From positions 125,339,105 through 125,403,104 of the forward strand of contig NC_134572.1 of assembly GCF_050947875.1 (NCBI RefSeq): 64,000 bases of DNA, written 5' to 3'. Under the pieces are notes generated by a model. It did not search any database. It was not told the origin of the DNA and was given only the letters and a program-made list of their open reading frames with translations. Source of the DNA: Dermacentor variabilis (Eukaryota > Arthropoda > Arachnida > Ixodida > Ixodidae). This document shows positions 26,862 through 39,768 of the stretch, in pieces (within the stretch, counting starts at the first letter, position 1; the number at the start of each line of letters is the position of its first letter). Both the position numbers and the translations under genes were made by a program.

Positions 26862-28300
26862 CCCCTGCGGGTCCCTTTTGTAAATGAGAGATGCATGTGT
26901 GCTACGCGCAGGCCTCGCACGTAATGAACCGAACCATTACTGCGCGGCGTGGTTGGCTCACTTTTGTTCGACTTGCCCTCATACATCAGAAATGCGAAGA
27001 TACAATAGAATATACAAATGTGAAGATAAAGCTTGTTAAAGGCAAGAAGTGTCACTGGAAACAAAGTTCGCTGCACGTATACACAAAACATCACAACAAG
27101 ATATTTAAATATGCGTATAAGTCTCCGATAAATCTACGTATATAAACAAAAGTCACTGTATATAATGCGTCAAACAAGGCAAATAAACATGCTGCGCAAT
27201 CACAGACCACATAATCCAAAGGCTCGCCCCCCTCCATCCACTCCCCGTGGTGTATCGCGCGCGACGGAAGGCGGCGCGCTTCCTTCCCACTTTTCTTCCT
27301 TGCGCACACAAGATTGAGCCGCCATCGTCGGATCACCCATGCCACCCCCCTACGTCTTAACCTGCACATGCAGTATGCTGCGCGTGGTCACGATATTATC
27401 GCATAGCACTTTATACGAAACATGAGGGCGGCGGCAACCGCAGGAATGCGCCTGGAGTGTCCATATAACTGCTATAACAATAATATAATAAGAGTATCCG
27501 CCAACTAAAGCGTCCCTTGGCCCTTTACTTTCTGCAAAAGAAGAAGTAACGAAATCGAACTTTCACCAAGCGGATATTCGCTGCGCCGCAACCATGCCTT
27601 TCTTTTATTCTTTTTTAGGGCCGGAACACCGAAAAAAAAAACGCAAAGGAAAGCATGTTGGCCACAATCAAATGCCTACTTTGGGCACCTAATGGGGCTA
27701 CTGAAGGAGTATCGAAGAAAACGTGAGACGCTTGGCCCACGGAGAACCACACGCATACTGCTCGGTATCCTACGCCAGCGAGACAAGACTTTCCGGAGAG
27801 GTTGCACTCAAGCGAACGCGTTGCAATCCATCGAGTCCCCACAGTGATGGCGGCGAGCGACCATTGTTTCTTTTACTCGTCTGCTAGCCAGAGAGCGTCC
27901 AAAACTCTGCCAGGCAAAAATCCAGTCGGCCAGACAAAAACGAACATGCACCGAAGTGTGCCGCGCGGTGTTCGGGGCAACACTAGAAAAACGCGTGCGC
28001 TCTGGCTCGCTCTGGCAGCCCGCGGGTAGCGACAACAAGAAAATTGAAGAGGATCAATGTGTCCTCACGAATAAAAGTCAAAGTAGAAAAATAAATAAGA
28101 ACGTAGTTGCTTTTGCTGGCTTTAGTGTCTTGAGATGGATGCTTTGGCACAGGTTGAAAAAAATGTTGATATTCTTTTCTATGACATGACGCCACAAATG
28201 TACCACCACAACGCTTCGTCTCATCGGACCTCGCTGCGTGCTTTGTCAATTTGTCTGATAGTGTGTTGATTTGGCTTGTGTCGTTGTATGGTCCCATGTA
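26862..28300. other. hAT-like element interior, no recognised gene
   Basis: No hAT transposase motif is visible. A 61-codon frame (27847-28029) starts in an ATGGCGGCGAGC context but matches nothing I recognise. Confidence 0.4.
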
Positions 28301-28467
28301 CGACTTTAGCAAAGTTAATGCACCTTTGGCGTCAAATGTTTATAGCAACATTCAACCCACAAAGTTATAGAGAATTGAAAATCTAAAGCACGACTTTGGA
28401 AATGTCCATGCACCTTTCGCCTCAAAAGCTTACGAGAACTTCATATCCATAAAGTTTCGGAATTGAA
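28301..28467. repeat. Diverged tandem duplication, about 88-bp unit
   Basis: The first unit reads CGACTTTAGCAAAGTTAATG...CACCTTTGGCGTCAAA...AAAGTTATAGAGAATTGAAA. The second begins near 28391 and repeats the same blocks in order with substitutions. It lies near the right end of the hAT-like element. Confidence 0.7.
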
Positions 28468-29471
28468 ATCCAAGCGCTTCGTAGATTGCGCGGCCTCCGC
28501 GAGATGCCACGACGAGCCCGCTCGCCATAAAAACGCCCTTGAAACTTTGTGCTCAGATGGGGCTGCTTGGCGTTACGTGACTCCCGGTGCATGGGCCTTG
28601 CCGCGAAATCCAGCCCGAGTTCGCAATGTTCGCGCTGAAATGTCTGTGTCTTTTCGAGCGTGAAAAAGACATTCTAGACAAAATCCAAAATGATTTCGAG
28701 CGCCGGAGGTTGTTTCGGTCTGCGGTGCATGACAGCACGAAAAAATTTCGGGGCGGGGGCAGGGGGGACTGAAGCCCCATAAGCCCCCTTATTGTGCCAT
28801 ACCACGTGCCTATCATCGAGGCGACGGGGGTTCCCATTTCTCCTCGACGAATCAAGAATTCAACGCTGGTGACGTCAGCAACCGCCCAGACTGGTTCCTG
28901 TGGACGAGGAGTCGCCAAAGGGACTTCAGGGAGAACCGGCCCATTGTGAAGTCAGAAAGTCACCTCCAGCCACCCAGTCGGTCTGACGCGCTCTTACAGC
29001 TACATGTACGCTATCACCCACTATGTGTAAATATTGTATAAAGTTTTTCGTTTCTTCGTCCTCCACCCCGAAGTCACAACACCGTGGCTACGCCCCTGCT
29101 TGACCCCTAACCAGCACACGTTCCGAACCCATGAGTCAGGGCTTAAAATGTTGATAACGTGGCTTCCCGTCTTCGGTGGAAGCTATTCGCAAGTTCCGTC
29201 GCCTATAGGTGGCGCGCAACCCGACTCGATATGGCGTCCACAGAGAGTAAGGAACCCCCGAGCACAATGTGCGACCTTCAAGTCAGCTCATATTTGGCTT
29301 ATCTTTAGATTTGTCCTGCTACTCTTCCTTTCCTCTTTCCTCCCCTCCTTCCTATCTTCCATTTCTGTGTTGCTGTCACCTCTCTTCTGTAGAGTAGGCA
29401 GGCGTTGTTCCCCTTCCAGTGGCAGTCGCCAGTCTGCTCCTCGCCTTCCCTTTCCTGTTAATTGTATATAT

Positions 29472-30080
29472 TGTTGCGTTTCGCCTGCGACACGTGGTTT
29501 TGCCGGCGCGACTGCGGCGGGGCGGCAGACATTTTGGCCCGATCGTCGTCGCCGCAACACTCATCGCCAGGTGTTTCCAGGCGCGACTGCGGCGATGCGA
29601 CCGCCTAGGGACCATCCTCTCATTACAGTCATTGTGTCCGACCGGCAGCGCCACGACAGGGTGCTACGAGATCGTGCTCGACATGGTGCTACGGCATCGC
29701 TACGACAGTGTGCGTCACCATTAGCCCATTGTACATTCACGTGCTCGTCTTTTGAGGGGTTCCTTCTTGCCCTCAACTGCGAGAGTATAAAAACAGCTGC
29801 CCCCGGACGCCAAAAGGGGGGCTCCGATTTCTTCTGTTGAGTGAAGTGCTCTCCCGTCTCTCTACTTCGGTCAACCTGACCGCCAACTCTTTGCGATGTT
29901 AAAATAAACAAGTTGTTTCGTTGTTACCAGTCGACTCATGCTTTGCCGGGACCTTCGGATGCTTCCAGTTGTACCCCAGGCCGCCAGGCCAACGCTACCC
30001 TTGGGGCTTGCGACCCAGGTACAACCACGGGCGTCAGCGCCGAGTTCCCAACCGATCGCGCCAGCGGTGCGATCCAAACA
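29472..30080 (+). mobile_element. Solo LTR of the Gmr1-like gypsy element
   Basis: This 609-bp sequence starts TGTTGCGTTTCGCC and ends GCGATCCAAACA. It aligns with both LTRs of the element at 34165-41046 except that it lacks about 186 bp in U3, namely three 53-bp repeat units and one 25-bp duplication. TATAAAAA is at 29786-29793 and AATAAA follows near 29904. ATAT flanks both sides (29468-29471 and 30081-30084) as a 4-bp TSD. No internal sequence remains, consistent with LTR-LTR recombination. Confidence 0.95.
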
Positions 30081-30109
30081 ATATGCGTTCAAAACAAATA
30101 ATAATAATA

Positions 30110-30380
30110 TTTGGCTAAGCGCTTCAAGATCACTCTACCTTTTTCGCAATCGCTGTTTATAAGTGACATCATGCGCCACATAGACACGTCAGAAACGCGG
30201 ATACGGTGCCTCATTGAAGGGGAAGAGGTCATGAAAGCCCAGAACATTATTTGTTGCGACGTGAAGGCCTGCAGCGCATCGCCTGTCGCTGCGGAAGGGC
30301 TTTGCCTGCAGACGTCACATGCCCGGCAGGAGCCGCACGAGCTGGAATTTATGACCGGGAAGGTTCTATCAAGGAACGTT
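30110..30380 (+). pseudogene. Possible exon fragment of a SWIM-zinc-finger-type protein
   Basis: The open plus-strand frame reads SETRIRCLIEGEEVMKAQ, NIICCDVKACSASP, GLCLQTS and PHELEFMTGKV. This pattern resembles the segment just before the CxCxnCxH SWIM finger in an arthropod/tick-expanded SWIM-domain family. The finger itself is absent. A pyrimidine-rich stretch precedes it near 30133-30140, but no strong donor follows. It begins 30 bp after the solo LTR. It could be a real exon, a decayed paralogue or chance. Confidence 0.3.
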
Positions 30381-34160
<3,780 letters not shown>

Positions 34161-34300
34161 ATATTGTTGCGTTTCGCCTGCGACACGTGGTTTTGCCGGC
34201 GCGACTGCGGCGGGGCGGCAGACATTTTGGCCCGATCGTCGTCGCCGCAACACTCATCGCCAGGTGTTTCCAGGCGCGACTGCGGCGATGCGACCGCATA

Positions 34301-34500
34301 GGGATCATCCTCGCATTCCAGTCATTGTGCCCGAAACAGGCGATGCCAAAGCAGGGACCATCCTCTCATTCCAGTCATTGTGCCCGAAACAGGCGATGCC
34401 AAAGCAGGGACCATCCTCTCATTCCAGTCATTGTGCCCGAAACAGGCGATGCCAAAGCAGGGACCATCCTCTCATTACAGTCATTGTGCCCGACCGGCAG
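34301..34500 (+). promoter_or_regulatory. U3 53-bp tandem repeats (5' LTR)
   Basis: The units contain CATTCCAGTCATTGTGCCCG and AACAGGCGATGCCAAAGCA and lie 160-360 bp upstream of the TATA box. Tandem U3 repeats often act as enhancers in LTR elements; the role here is inferred from position. The solo LTR lacks them. Confidence 0.7.
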
Positions 34501-34662
34501 CGCTACAACAGGGTGCTACGAGATCGTGCTCGACAGGGTGCTACGAGATCGTGCTCGTCATGGTGCTACGGCATCGCTACGACAGTGTGCGTCACCATTA
34601 GCCCATTGTACATTCACGTGCTCGTCTTTTGAGGGGTTCCTTCTTGCCCTCAACTGCGAGAG

Positions 34663-34786
34663 TATAAAAACAGCTGCCCCCGGACGCAAAAGGGAGGGCT
34701 CCGATTTCTTCTGTTGAGTGAAGTGCTCTCCCGTCTCTCTACTTCGGTCAAACCTGACCACCAACTCTTTGCGATGTTAAAATAAA
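34663..34786 (+). promoter_or_regulatory. LTR core promoter and polyadenylation signal
   Basis: TATAAAAA at 34663-34670 is followed about 110 bp later by AATAAA (34781-34786). This spacing defines a short R region, as in gypsy-type LTRs. The equivalent TATA box of the 3' LTR is at 40751-40758. Confidence 0.8.
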
Positions 34787-34959
34787 CAAGTTGTTTCGTT
34801 GTTACCAGTCGACTCATGCTTTGCCGGGACCTTCGGATGCTTCCAGTTGTACCCCAGGCCGCCAGGCCAACGCTACCCTTGGGGCTTGCGACCCAGGTAC
34901 AACCACGGGCGTCAGCGCCGAGTTCCCAACAGATCGTACCAGCGGTGCGATCCCAAACA

Positions 34960-35313
34960 TCTGGTTGGCAGCGGTGAGATCGCCTCCGACTTCAAACAAC
35001 TGTCTGCCAGCGGTGAGATCGCGACAACGGAGGCCAGCAGCGAAGAGATGCAGTTGACGGTATGCTGAGCAGCTCAACGACGATCCGGGAGCAGTGCAAC
35101 GAGCCCTGTGTGACGACTGGTTGCCTGCAGCGGAACGACTGCGCGGAATTCCTGCCTGCGAGGTTTGGTGAGTGCGGGACTTTCTTCTTCTGAGCTTTGC
35201 CAGGCTTTTGTTAGTGTCAGAAACAGAGCTGGTAATTGTGGTTGTCGTTGCTGCCGGGTTAGTTTGCGGCAAGACAATAGTAAGCAGTAGAGAAAGCAGC
35301 ATTCAGAGCAGCC
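34960..35313 (+). promoter_or_regulatory. Leader with primer-binding-site region
   Basis: Two bases after the LTR comes TGGTTGGCAGCGG, the expected place for a tRNA primer-binding site. I cannot assign a tRNA. The motif CAGCGGTGAGATCGC occurs twice (about 34969 and 35009), and CAGCGGTGCGATC closes the LTR itself. The rest is 5' leader up to the ATG at 35314. Confidence 0.6.
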
Positions 35314-38300
35314 ATGGATTTGAAGTCGTTGCGCAAACCGAAATTGTTGGAGCTTGCAAGAGAGTTGGGTCTGGATGTCTCAGACAAACTAAGAAAACCA
35401 GAACTGATAAAGGCTATTCTTGAGTTAGAGGCTGAGGATGACGAGCTGTCGGAATGCCTTGAGACTATTGAGGAGAGGTCAAAAAGACAGGAGCGCGAAC
35501 TTAAAGAACAGAAAGAAAAAGAAGAGCGTGAACTTAAAGAACAGAAAGAAAAAGAAGAGCGCGAACACGCTTTGGAAATGAAGCGTCTCGAGGTAGAGAT
35601 GGAACGCGCTCGTAATGGAAGTCAGGCACACGGTGCAGGAGAACGAGTATTGTTCAAAATGACTGACCTGATGCGGCCGTTTAAGCTTGGAGAGGACATT
35701 GGTTTGTTCCTGGTTAACTTTGAGCGAACGTGCGAGAAGCAGGGGTTCTCTCGGGAAACGTGGCCACAGCGCTTGCTCACTTTGTTACCCGGCGAGGCGG
35801 CCGACGTAGTCGCTCGCTTGGATAGAGAGGAGGCAGAGGATTTCGACAAAGTAAAATCGAGTCTGCTAAAAAAGTACCGGCTGTCTGCGGAGGCGTTCCG
35901 TCGGAAGTTTCGGGAAAATGAGAAAGGCAAAAGTGAGTCATATACAGAGTTTGCGTATAGGCTTATGTCGAACATGCAGGAGTGGCTCAAAGAAGAGAAA
36001 GCGTTTGGTGACCACGATAAAGTTCTGCAGTGCTTCGGGCTAGAACAGTTTTATAGTCGGTTACCGGAGAACGTGCGATACTGGGTCTTGGATAGGCCAG
36101 ACGTTTGTACGGTGGCTAAAGCCGCTGAGCTAGCCGAGGAGTTTGTGACGCGTCGGGCTCGCGGAGCTAAGGATGGTCAAAAGGGTGAATTTGGCTCGAA
36201 GTTCGAGAGGCCGAAGTTCACACCCATGAGAGCAAAGGGGGACACGCGTAGTGCGGATGCGAATGAAAGCAGTCCGACCAGACGTAAAGAGACGGCGGCA
36301 GCCAAACGCAGAAAGCGGTTCGAGATGAGGCGAGCGGGCGTTTGTTATACGTGCCAGAAGCCGGGTCACTTTTCGGCGCAGTGTCCGGAAACAACACCAA
36401 AAGTTGTGTTTTTTTCAATAGGCAGCACTGACGAGAACATGAAGCTTCTCGAGCCTTACATGCGAGACCTCCTCGTGAACGGGAAAGAGTGCCGAGTGCT
36501 TCGCGATTCCGCAGCTACGATGGATGTAGTTCACCCATCTTACGTAGAACCCCATATGTTCACGGGCGAGTGCGCGTGGATCAAGCAAGCCGTGGAAGCT
36601 CATAGCGTGTGTCTGCCAGTAGCAAAGGTGCTTATTGAAGGACCTTTCGGAGCGCTTGAGACAGAGGCGGCAGTGTCATCTATGCTGCCACCCCAGTACC
36701 CGTACCTATTTTCAAACAGGTCCGATCACCTCCTGCGCGAGAAGGGGCTTTTGTTTGGTGAAGCTAGTGTTCAGGCCTTAACCAGATCGAAGGTTCGGGA
36801 GCTCGCTGCAAAGGCGGTAGTTGCGGGGCCGACGTTATCAAACAACGAAAAAGGGTCAGAGGCGCAGCAAGCTGATATGCCGAGCACGCCCGAACTGAAT
36901 AAACTAGAGTCTGTAACGTTAAAGGCGCCAGATACTGGAGAGGAAACGCCCGACGCGGGAAAGTTAGAAGAGCTATCTACTGATTTGCTCATCGCGCCTA
37001 CGTCAGACGGACTTGATAGGTTGCTAAAAGTCAGCCGGACGGCTTTGATAGCCGAGCAAAAAAAGGATGGCAGCCTGGAAAACGTGCGCTGCAATGTCAA
37101 AGAAGGTATCGCCAGGAAAACTGCGCGTTTTGTGGAAAGGGGTGGAGTCCTGTACCGGAAGTATCTAGACCGCCGAGGAGTGGAGTTCGATCAGCTGGTC
37201 GTGCCTCAATGCTATCGTCAGGATCTGTTGCGCTTGTCACACGGGGGTTCGTGGTCCGGACACCTAGGAGTTAAGAAAACTAAGGACCGTCTCTTGCAAG
37301 AGTACTATTGGCCAGGGTGTTTTCGGGACGCAGACCATTTCGTGAGGACATGTGACACTTGTCAGCGGGTGGGCAAACCAGGGGACAAATCGAGGGCGCC
37401 GTTGAAATTGGTACCTATCATTACGGAGCCTTTTAGACGGCTCGTTATTGATACTGTGGGACCTCTGCCGGTAACAGCCACGGGGTACAGACACATTTTG
37501 ACTGTGATCTGCCCAGCGACAAAGTTCCCTGAAGCAGTGCCGCTTAAAGAACTCAGCTCAGTTGAGATAGTTAATGCACTACTGTCCATATTTGCGCGAG
37601 TTGGTTTTCCTGCAGAAATTCAATCAGACCAGGGCACAGTGTTTACTAGCGCTTTGACGACAACTTTTCTCGAAAGGTGTGGGGTAAAGCTGTTACACAG
37701 CTCAGTGTACCACCCACAGTCGAATTCCGTTGAGAAGCTCCACTCCGTCATGAAGCGCGTGTTGAGAGCGTTGTGTTTTGAACATCGAACTGACTGGGAG
37801 CTGTGTCTGCCTGGGGTGATGTTTGCTTTAAGGACCGCGCCGCATGCAGCTACGGGGTTTTCGCCAGCTGAACTGGTGTACGGTCGCTCGCTTCGATCTC
37901 CGCTTCGCATGCTTCGAGAATCGTGGGAAGGTAGGGGCGACGACCCAGTCGTGGTGGAGTACGTGCTTAAGCTCCTCGAACGCTTAAGAAGGGCACAGGA
38001 GTTGTCAGGTGGAGCAATGACAAAGGCCCAGCAGAGGGCCAAGGTTTATTATGATCGGACAGCCAGGGCCCGTCGTTTTGAGGTTGGCGATGAGGTCATG
38101 ATATTGCGCACATCGCTAAACAACAAACTAGACGTGCAGTGGGAGGGCCCAGCACGAATTGTTCAGAAACTGTCGGACGTTAACTACGTGGTAAGTCTGC
38201 CAGGAAAGCGGAAAGCACAGCAAGTTTACCACTGTAATCTGCTCAAACCTTATAGACAAAGGGAAGCAGTGGTGTGCATGATGATAAACGTTCCTGAAGA

Positions 38301-39768
38301 GCTTCCGGTCGAGCTTCCAAGACTAGGCTCAGTGACGAACAGGGAAGACACCGGTCAAGTCATTAGTGACCTTATCAGTAAAGCACCGCTGTCGCCCGAG
38401 CAGAAAACCGAACTACACCAGCTATTACAAGAGTTTCAAGGTCTGTTCTCTGAGAGGCCTGGTAGGACTTCTGTACTTACTCATGATATAGAACTTACCT
38501 CCCCAGAGCCAGTACGATCCAAGGCGTATCGGGTGTCACCCCGCCAGAGCGATATTATGGAGGCTGAGGTAAAGAAAATGCTACAGCTCGGTGTTATTGA
38601 GGCAGGTGAGAGTGATTATACCTCCCCTTTGATTTTAGTTGAGGTACCGGGCAAGGAACCTCGTCCTTGCGTCGACTACCGCAGGCTTAATTCCATCACT
38701 AAGGATCAAATTTATCCGATCCCTAACATCGAGGAGCGCCTTGAGAAAGTTAGTAGCGCTCAGTTTATTTCCACCCTAGATCTTGTCAGGGGTTATTGGC
38801 AGGTTCCACTTACAGAAGAGGCTAGTAGGTATGCGGCGTTCATTTCACCAATGGGAACATTCCGTCCTAAAGTGTTGAGTTTTGGTTTGAAGAACGCGCC
38901 ATACTGTTTTTCAAGTCTCATGGATAAAGTGTTGCGGGGACAGCAAGAATTCGCTTTACCGTATCTAGACGACGTAGCGATATTCTCCGCATCCTGGTCT
39001 GAGCATATGGCACACTTGCGGGCAGTGCTAACCCGCCTGCGCGAAGCGGGCTTGACAGTCAAGGCTCCTAAGTGCCAGTTAGCACAGGCCGAGGTTGTCT
39101 ACCTCGGTCACGTGATTGGTCAGGGTCGTCGCCGCCCCTCTGAAATAAAAGTGGCCGCTGTGCGAGACTTTCCGCAACCGCGCACAAAGACCGATATTCG
39201 GTCGTTCTTGGGTGTCGCCGGCTACTATCAGAGGTACATCCCTAGGTACTCTGATATCGCGGCTCCCCTGACGGATGCTCTAAGAAAGACAGAGCCTCAA
39301 ACAGTCGTCTGGGACGAGACAAAGGAAAGAGCTTTTAGCGCCCTAAAGAGTGCCCTAACAAGCCAGCCTGTGCTACGATCGCCAGACTATACAAAAGGGT
39401 TCATTGTTCAGTGCGATGCTAGTGAGCGAGGCATGGGCGTTGTACTGTGCCAACGGGAAAATGGAGAAGTAGAACACCCCGTCCTGTATGCTAGTCGTAA
39501 GCTGACCAGTCGTGAGCAGGCGTATAGCGCCACCGAGAAAGAGTGTGCGTGTCTCGTGTGGGCCGTTCAGAAATTGTCATGCTATCTAGCCGGCTCGAGG
39601 TTTATCATTGAGACGGATCACTGCCCTCTCCAATGGCTGCAGACCATCTCTTCCAAAAATGGCCGCCTCCTGCGCTGGAGCCTCGCTTTACAACAATATT
39701 CCTTTGAGGTGCGTTACAAAAAGGGGAGTCTCAACGGTAACGCCGATGGCTTAAGTCGAAGCCCCTAA
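35314..39768 (+). CDS. Gag-Pol polyprotein, order Gag-PR-IN-RT-RH (Gmr1-like)
   Basis: The 1484-residue frame is uninterrupted. Residues 1-37 look like a SAP helix-loop-helix. Residues 40-105 are a charged coiled coil with an exact 11-residue duplication at 60-81. Residues 188-282 resemble a SCAN/capsid C-terminal domain (AFRRKFRE, LEQFYSRLP, AELAEEFV). The CCHC knuckle is C344, C347, H352, C357. The protease signature is D398-S-A-A-T. The integrase has H643, H650, C680, C683, then D713, D772 and E807 (34 residues between the last two) and a GPY/F-type module with WEGP at 943-946. The RT shows D1156 in LDL and YLDD at 1217-1220. RNase H has D1368, E1408, D1435 and D1478. The ATG is the first in frame after the leader. 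No stop or frameshift separates gag from pol. The Gly-to-Ala change in the protease motif is unusual. Confidence 0.95.
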   Translation: MDLKSLRKPKLLELARELGLDVSDKLRKPELIKAILELEAEDDELSECLETIEERSKRQERELKEQKEKEERELKEQKEKEEREHALEMKRLEVEMERARNGSQAHGAGERVLFKMTDLMRPFKLGEDIGLFLVNFERTCEKQGFSRETWPQRLLTLLPGEAADVVARLDREEAEDFDKVKSSLLKKYRLSAEAFRRKFRENEKGKSESYTEFAYRLMSNMQEWLKEEKAFGDHDKVLQCFGLEQFYSRLPENVRYWVLDRPDVCTVAKAAELAEEFVTRRARGAKDGQKGEFGSKFERPKFTPMRAKGDTRSADANESSPTRRKETAAAKRRKRFEMRRAGVCYTCQKPGHFSAQCPETTPKVVFFSIGSTDENMKLLEPYMRDLLVNGKECRVLRDSAATMDVVHPSYVEPHMFTGECAWIKQAVEAHSVCLPVAKVLIEGPFGALETEAAVSSMLPPQYPYLFSNRSDHLLREKGLLFGEASVQALTRSKVRELAAKAVVAGPTLSNNEKGSEAQQADMPSTPELNKLESVTLKAPDTGEETPDAGKLEELSTDLLIAPTSDGLDRLLKVSRTALIAEQKKDGSLENVRCNVKEGIARKTARFVERGGVLYRKYLDRRGVEFDQLVVPQCYRQDLLRLSHGGSWSGHLGVKKTKDRLLQEYYWPGCFRDADHFVRTCDTCQRVGKPGDKSRAPLKLVPIITEPFRRLVIDTVGPLPVTATGYRHILTVICPATKFPEAVPLKELSSVEIVNALLSIFARVGFPAEIQSDQGTVFTSALTTTFLERCGVKLLHSSVYHPQSNSVEKLHSVMKRVLRALCFEHRTDWELCLPGVMFALRTAPHAATGFSPAELVYGRSLRSPLRMLRESWEGRGDDPVVVEYVLKLLERLRRAQELSGGAMTKAQQRAKVYYDRTARARRFEVGDEVMILRTSLNNKLDVQWEGPARIVQKLSDVNYVVSLPGKRKAQQVYHCNLLKPYRQREAVVCMMINVPEELPVELPRLGSVTNREDTGQVISDLISKAPLSPEQKTELHQLLQEFQGLFSERPGRTSVLTHDIELTSPEPVRSKAYRVSPRQSDIMEAEVKKMLQLGVIEAGESDYTSPLILVEVPGKEPRPCVDYRRLNSITKDQIYPIPNIEERLEKVSSAQFISTLDLVRGYWQVPLTEEASRYAAFISPMGTFRPKVLSFGLKNAPYCFSSLMDKVLRGQQEFALPYLDDVAIFSASWSEHMAHLRAVLTRLREAGLTVKAPKCQLAQAEVVYLGHVIGQGRRRPSEIKVAAVRDFPQPRTKTDIRSFLGVAGYYQRYIPRYSDIAAPLTDALRKTEPQTVVWDETKERAFSALKSALTSQPVLRSPDYTKGFIVQCDASERGMGVVLCQRENGEVEHPVLYASRKLTSREQAYSATEKECACLVWAVQKLSCYLAGSRFIIETDHCPLQWLQTISSKNGRLLRWSLALQQYSFEVRYKKGSLNGNADGLSRSP

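Larger units (their letters stand above)
25097..29098. mobile_element. hAT-like TIR element, 4.0 kb, 8-bp TSD
   Basis: The left end reads CAGTGGCGTAGCCAG and the right end, reverse complemented, reads CAGGGGCGTAGCCACG, giving a TIR of about 14 bp with one mismatch. Directly outside lie CTTGTCCC (25089-25096) and CTTGACCC (29099-29106), an 8-bp duplication with one difference, as is typical of hAT-superfamily insertion. No hAT transposase is visible inside, so it is non-autonomous. A mariner (25470-26861) is nested in it, and subterminal tandem repeats occur at 28301-28467. Confidence 0.7.
34165..34959 (+). repeat. 5' LTR (795 bp)
   Basis: It begins TGTTGCG and ends CCCAAACA. U3 has three 53-bp tandem units (34301-34353, 34354-34406, 34407-34459) and a fourth that diverges after its first half. 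TATAAAAA is at 34663-34670, so transcription should start near 34690-34700, and AATAAA is at 34781-34786. The last 32 bp differ from the 3' LTR in three substitutions and a small indel cluster. Confidence 0.97.

Noticed and set aside
35314..39768. Idea that the integrase-RT order is an assembly artefact or two joined elements
   Set aside because: A single open frame spans all domains, the LTRs match and a TSD flanks the whole, so one integral element is far more likely.
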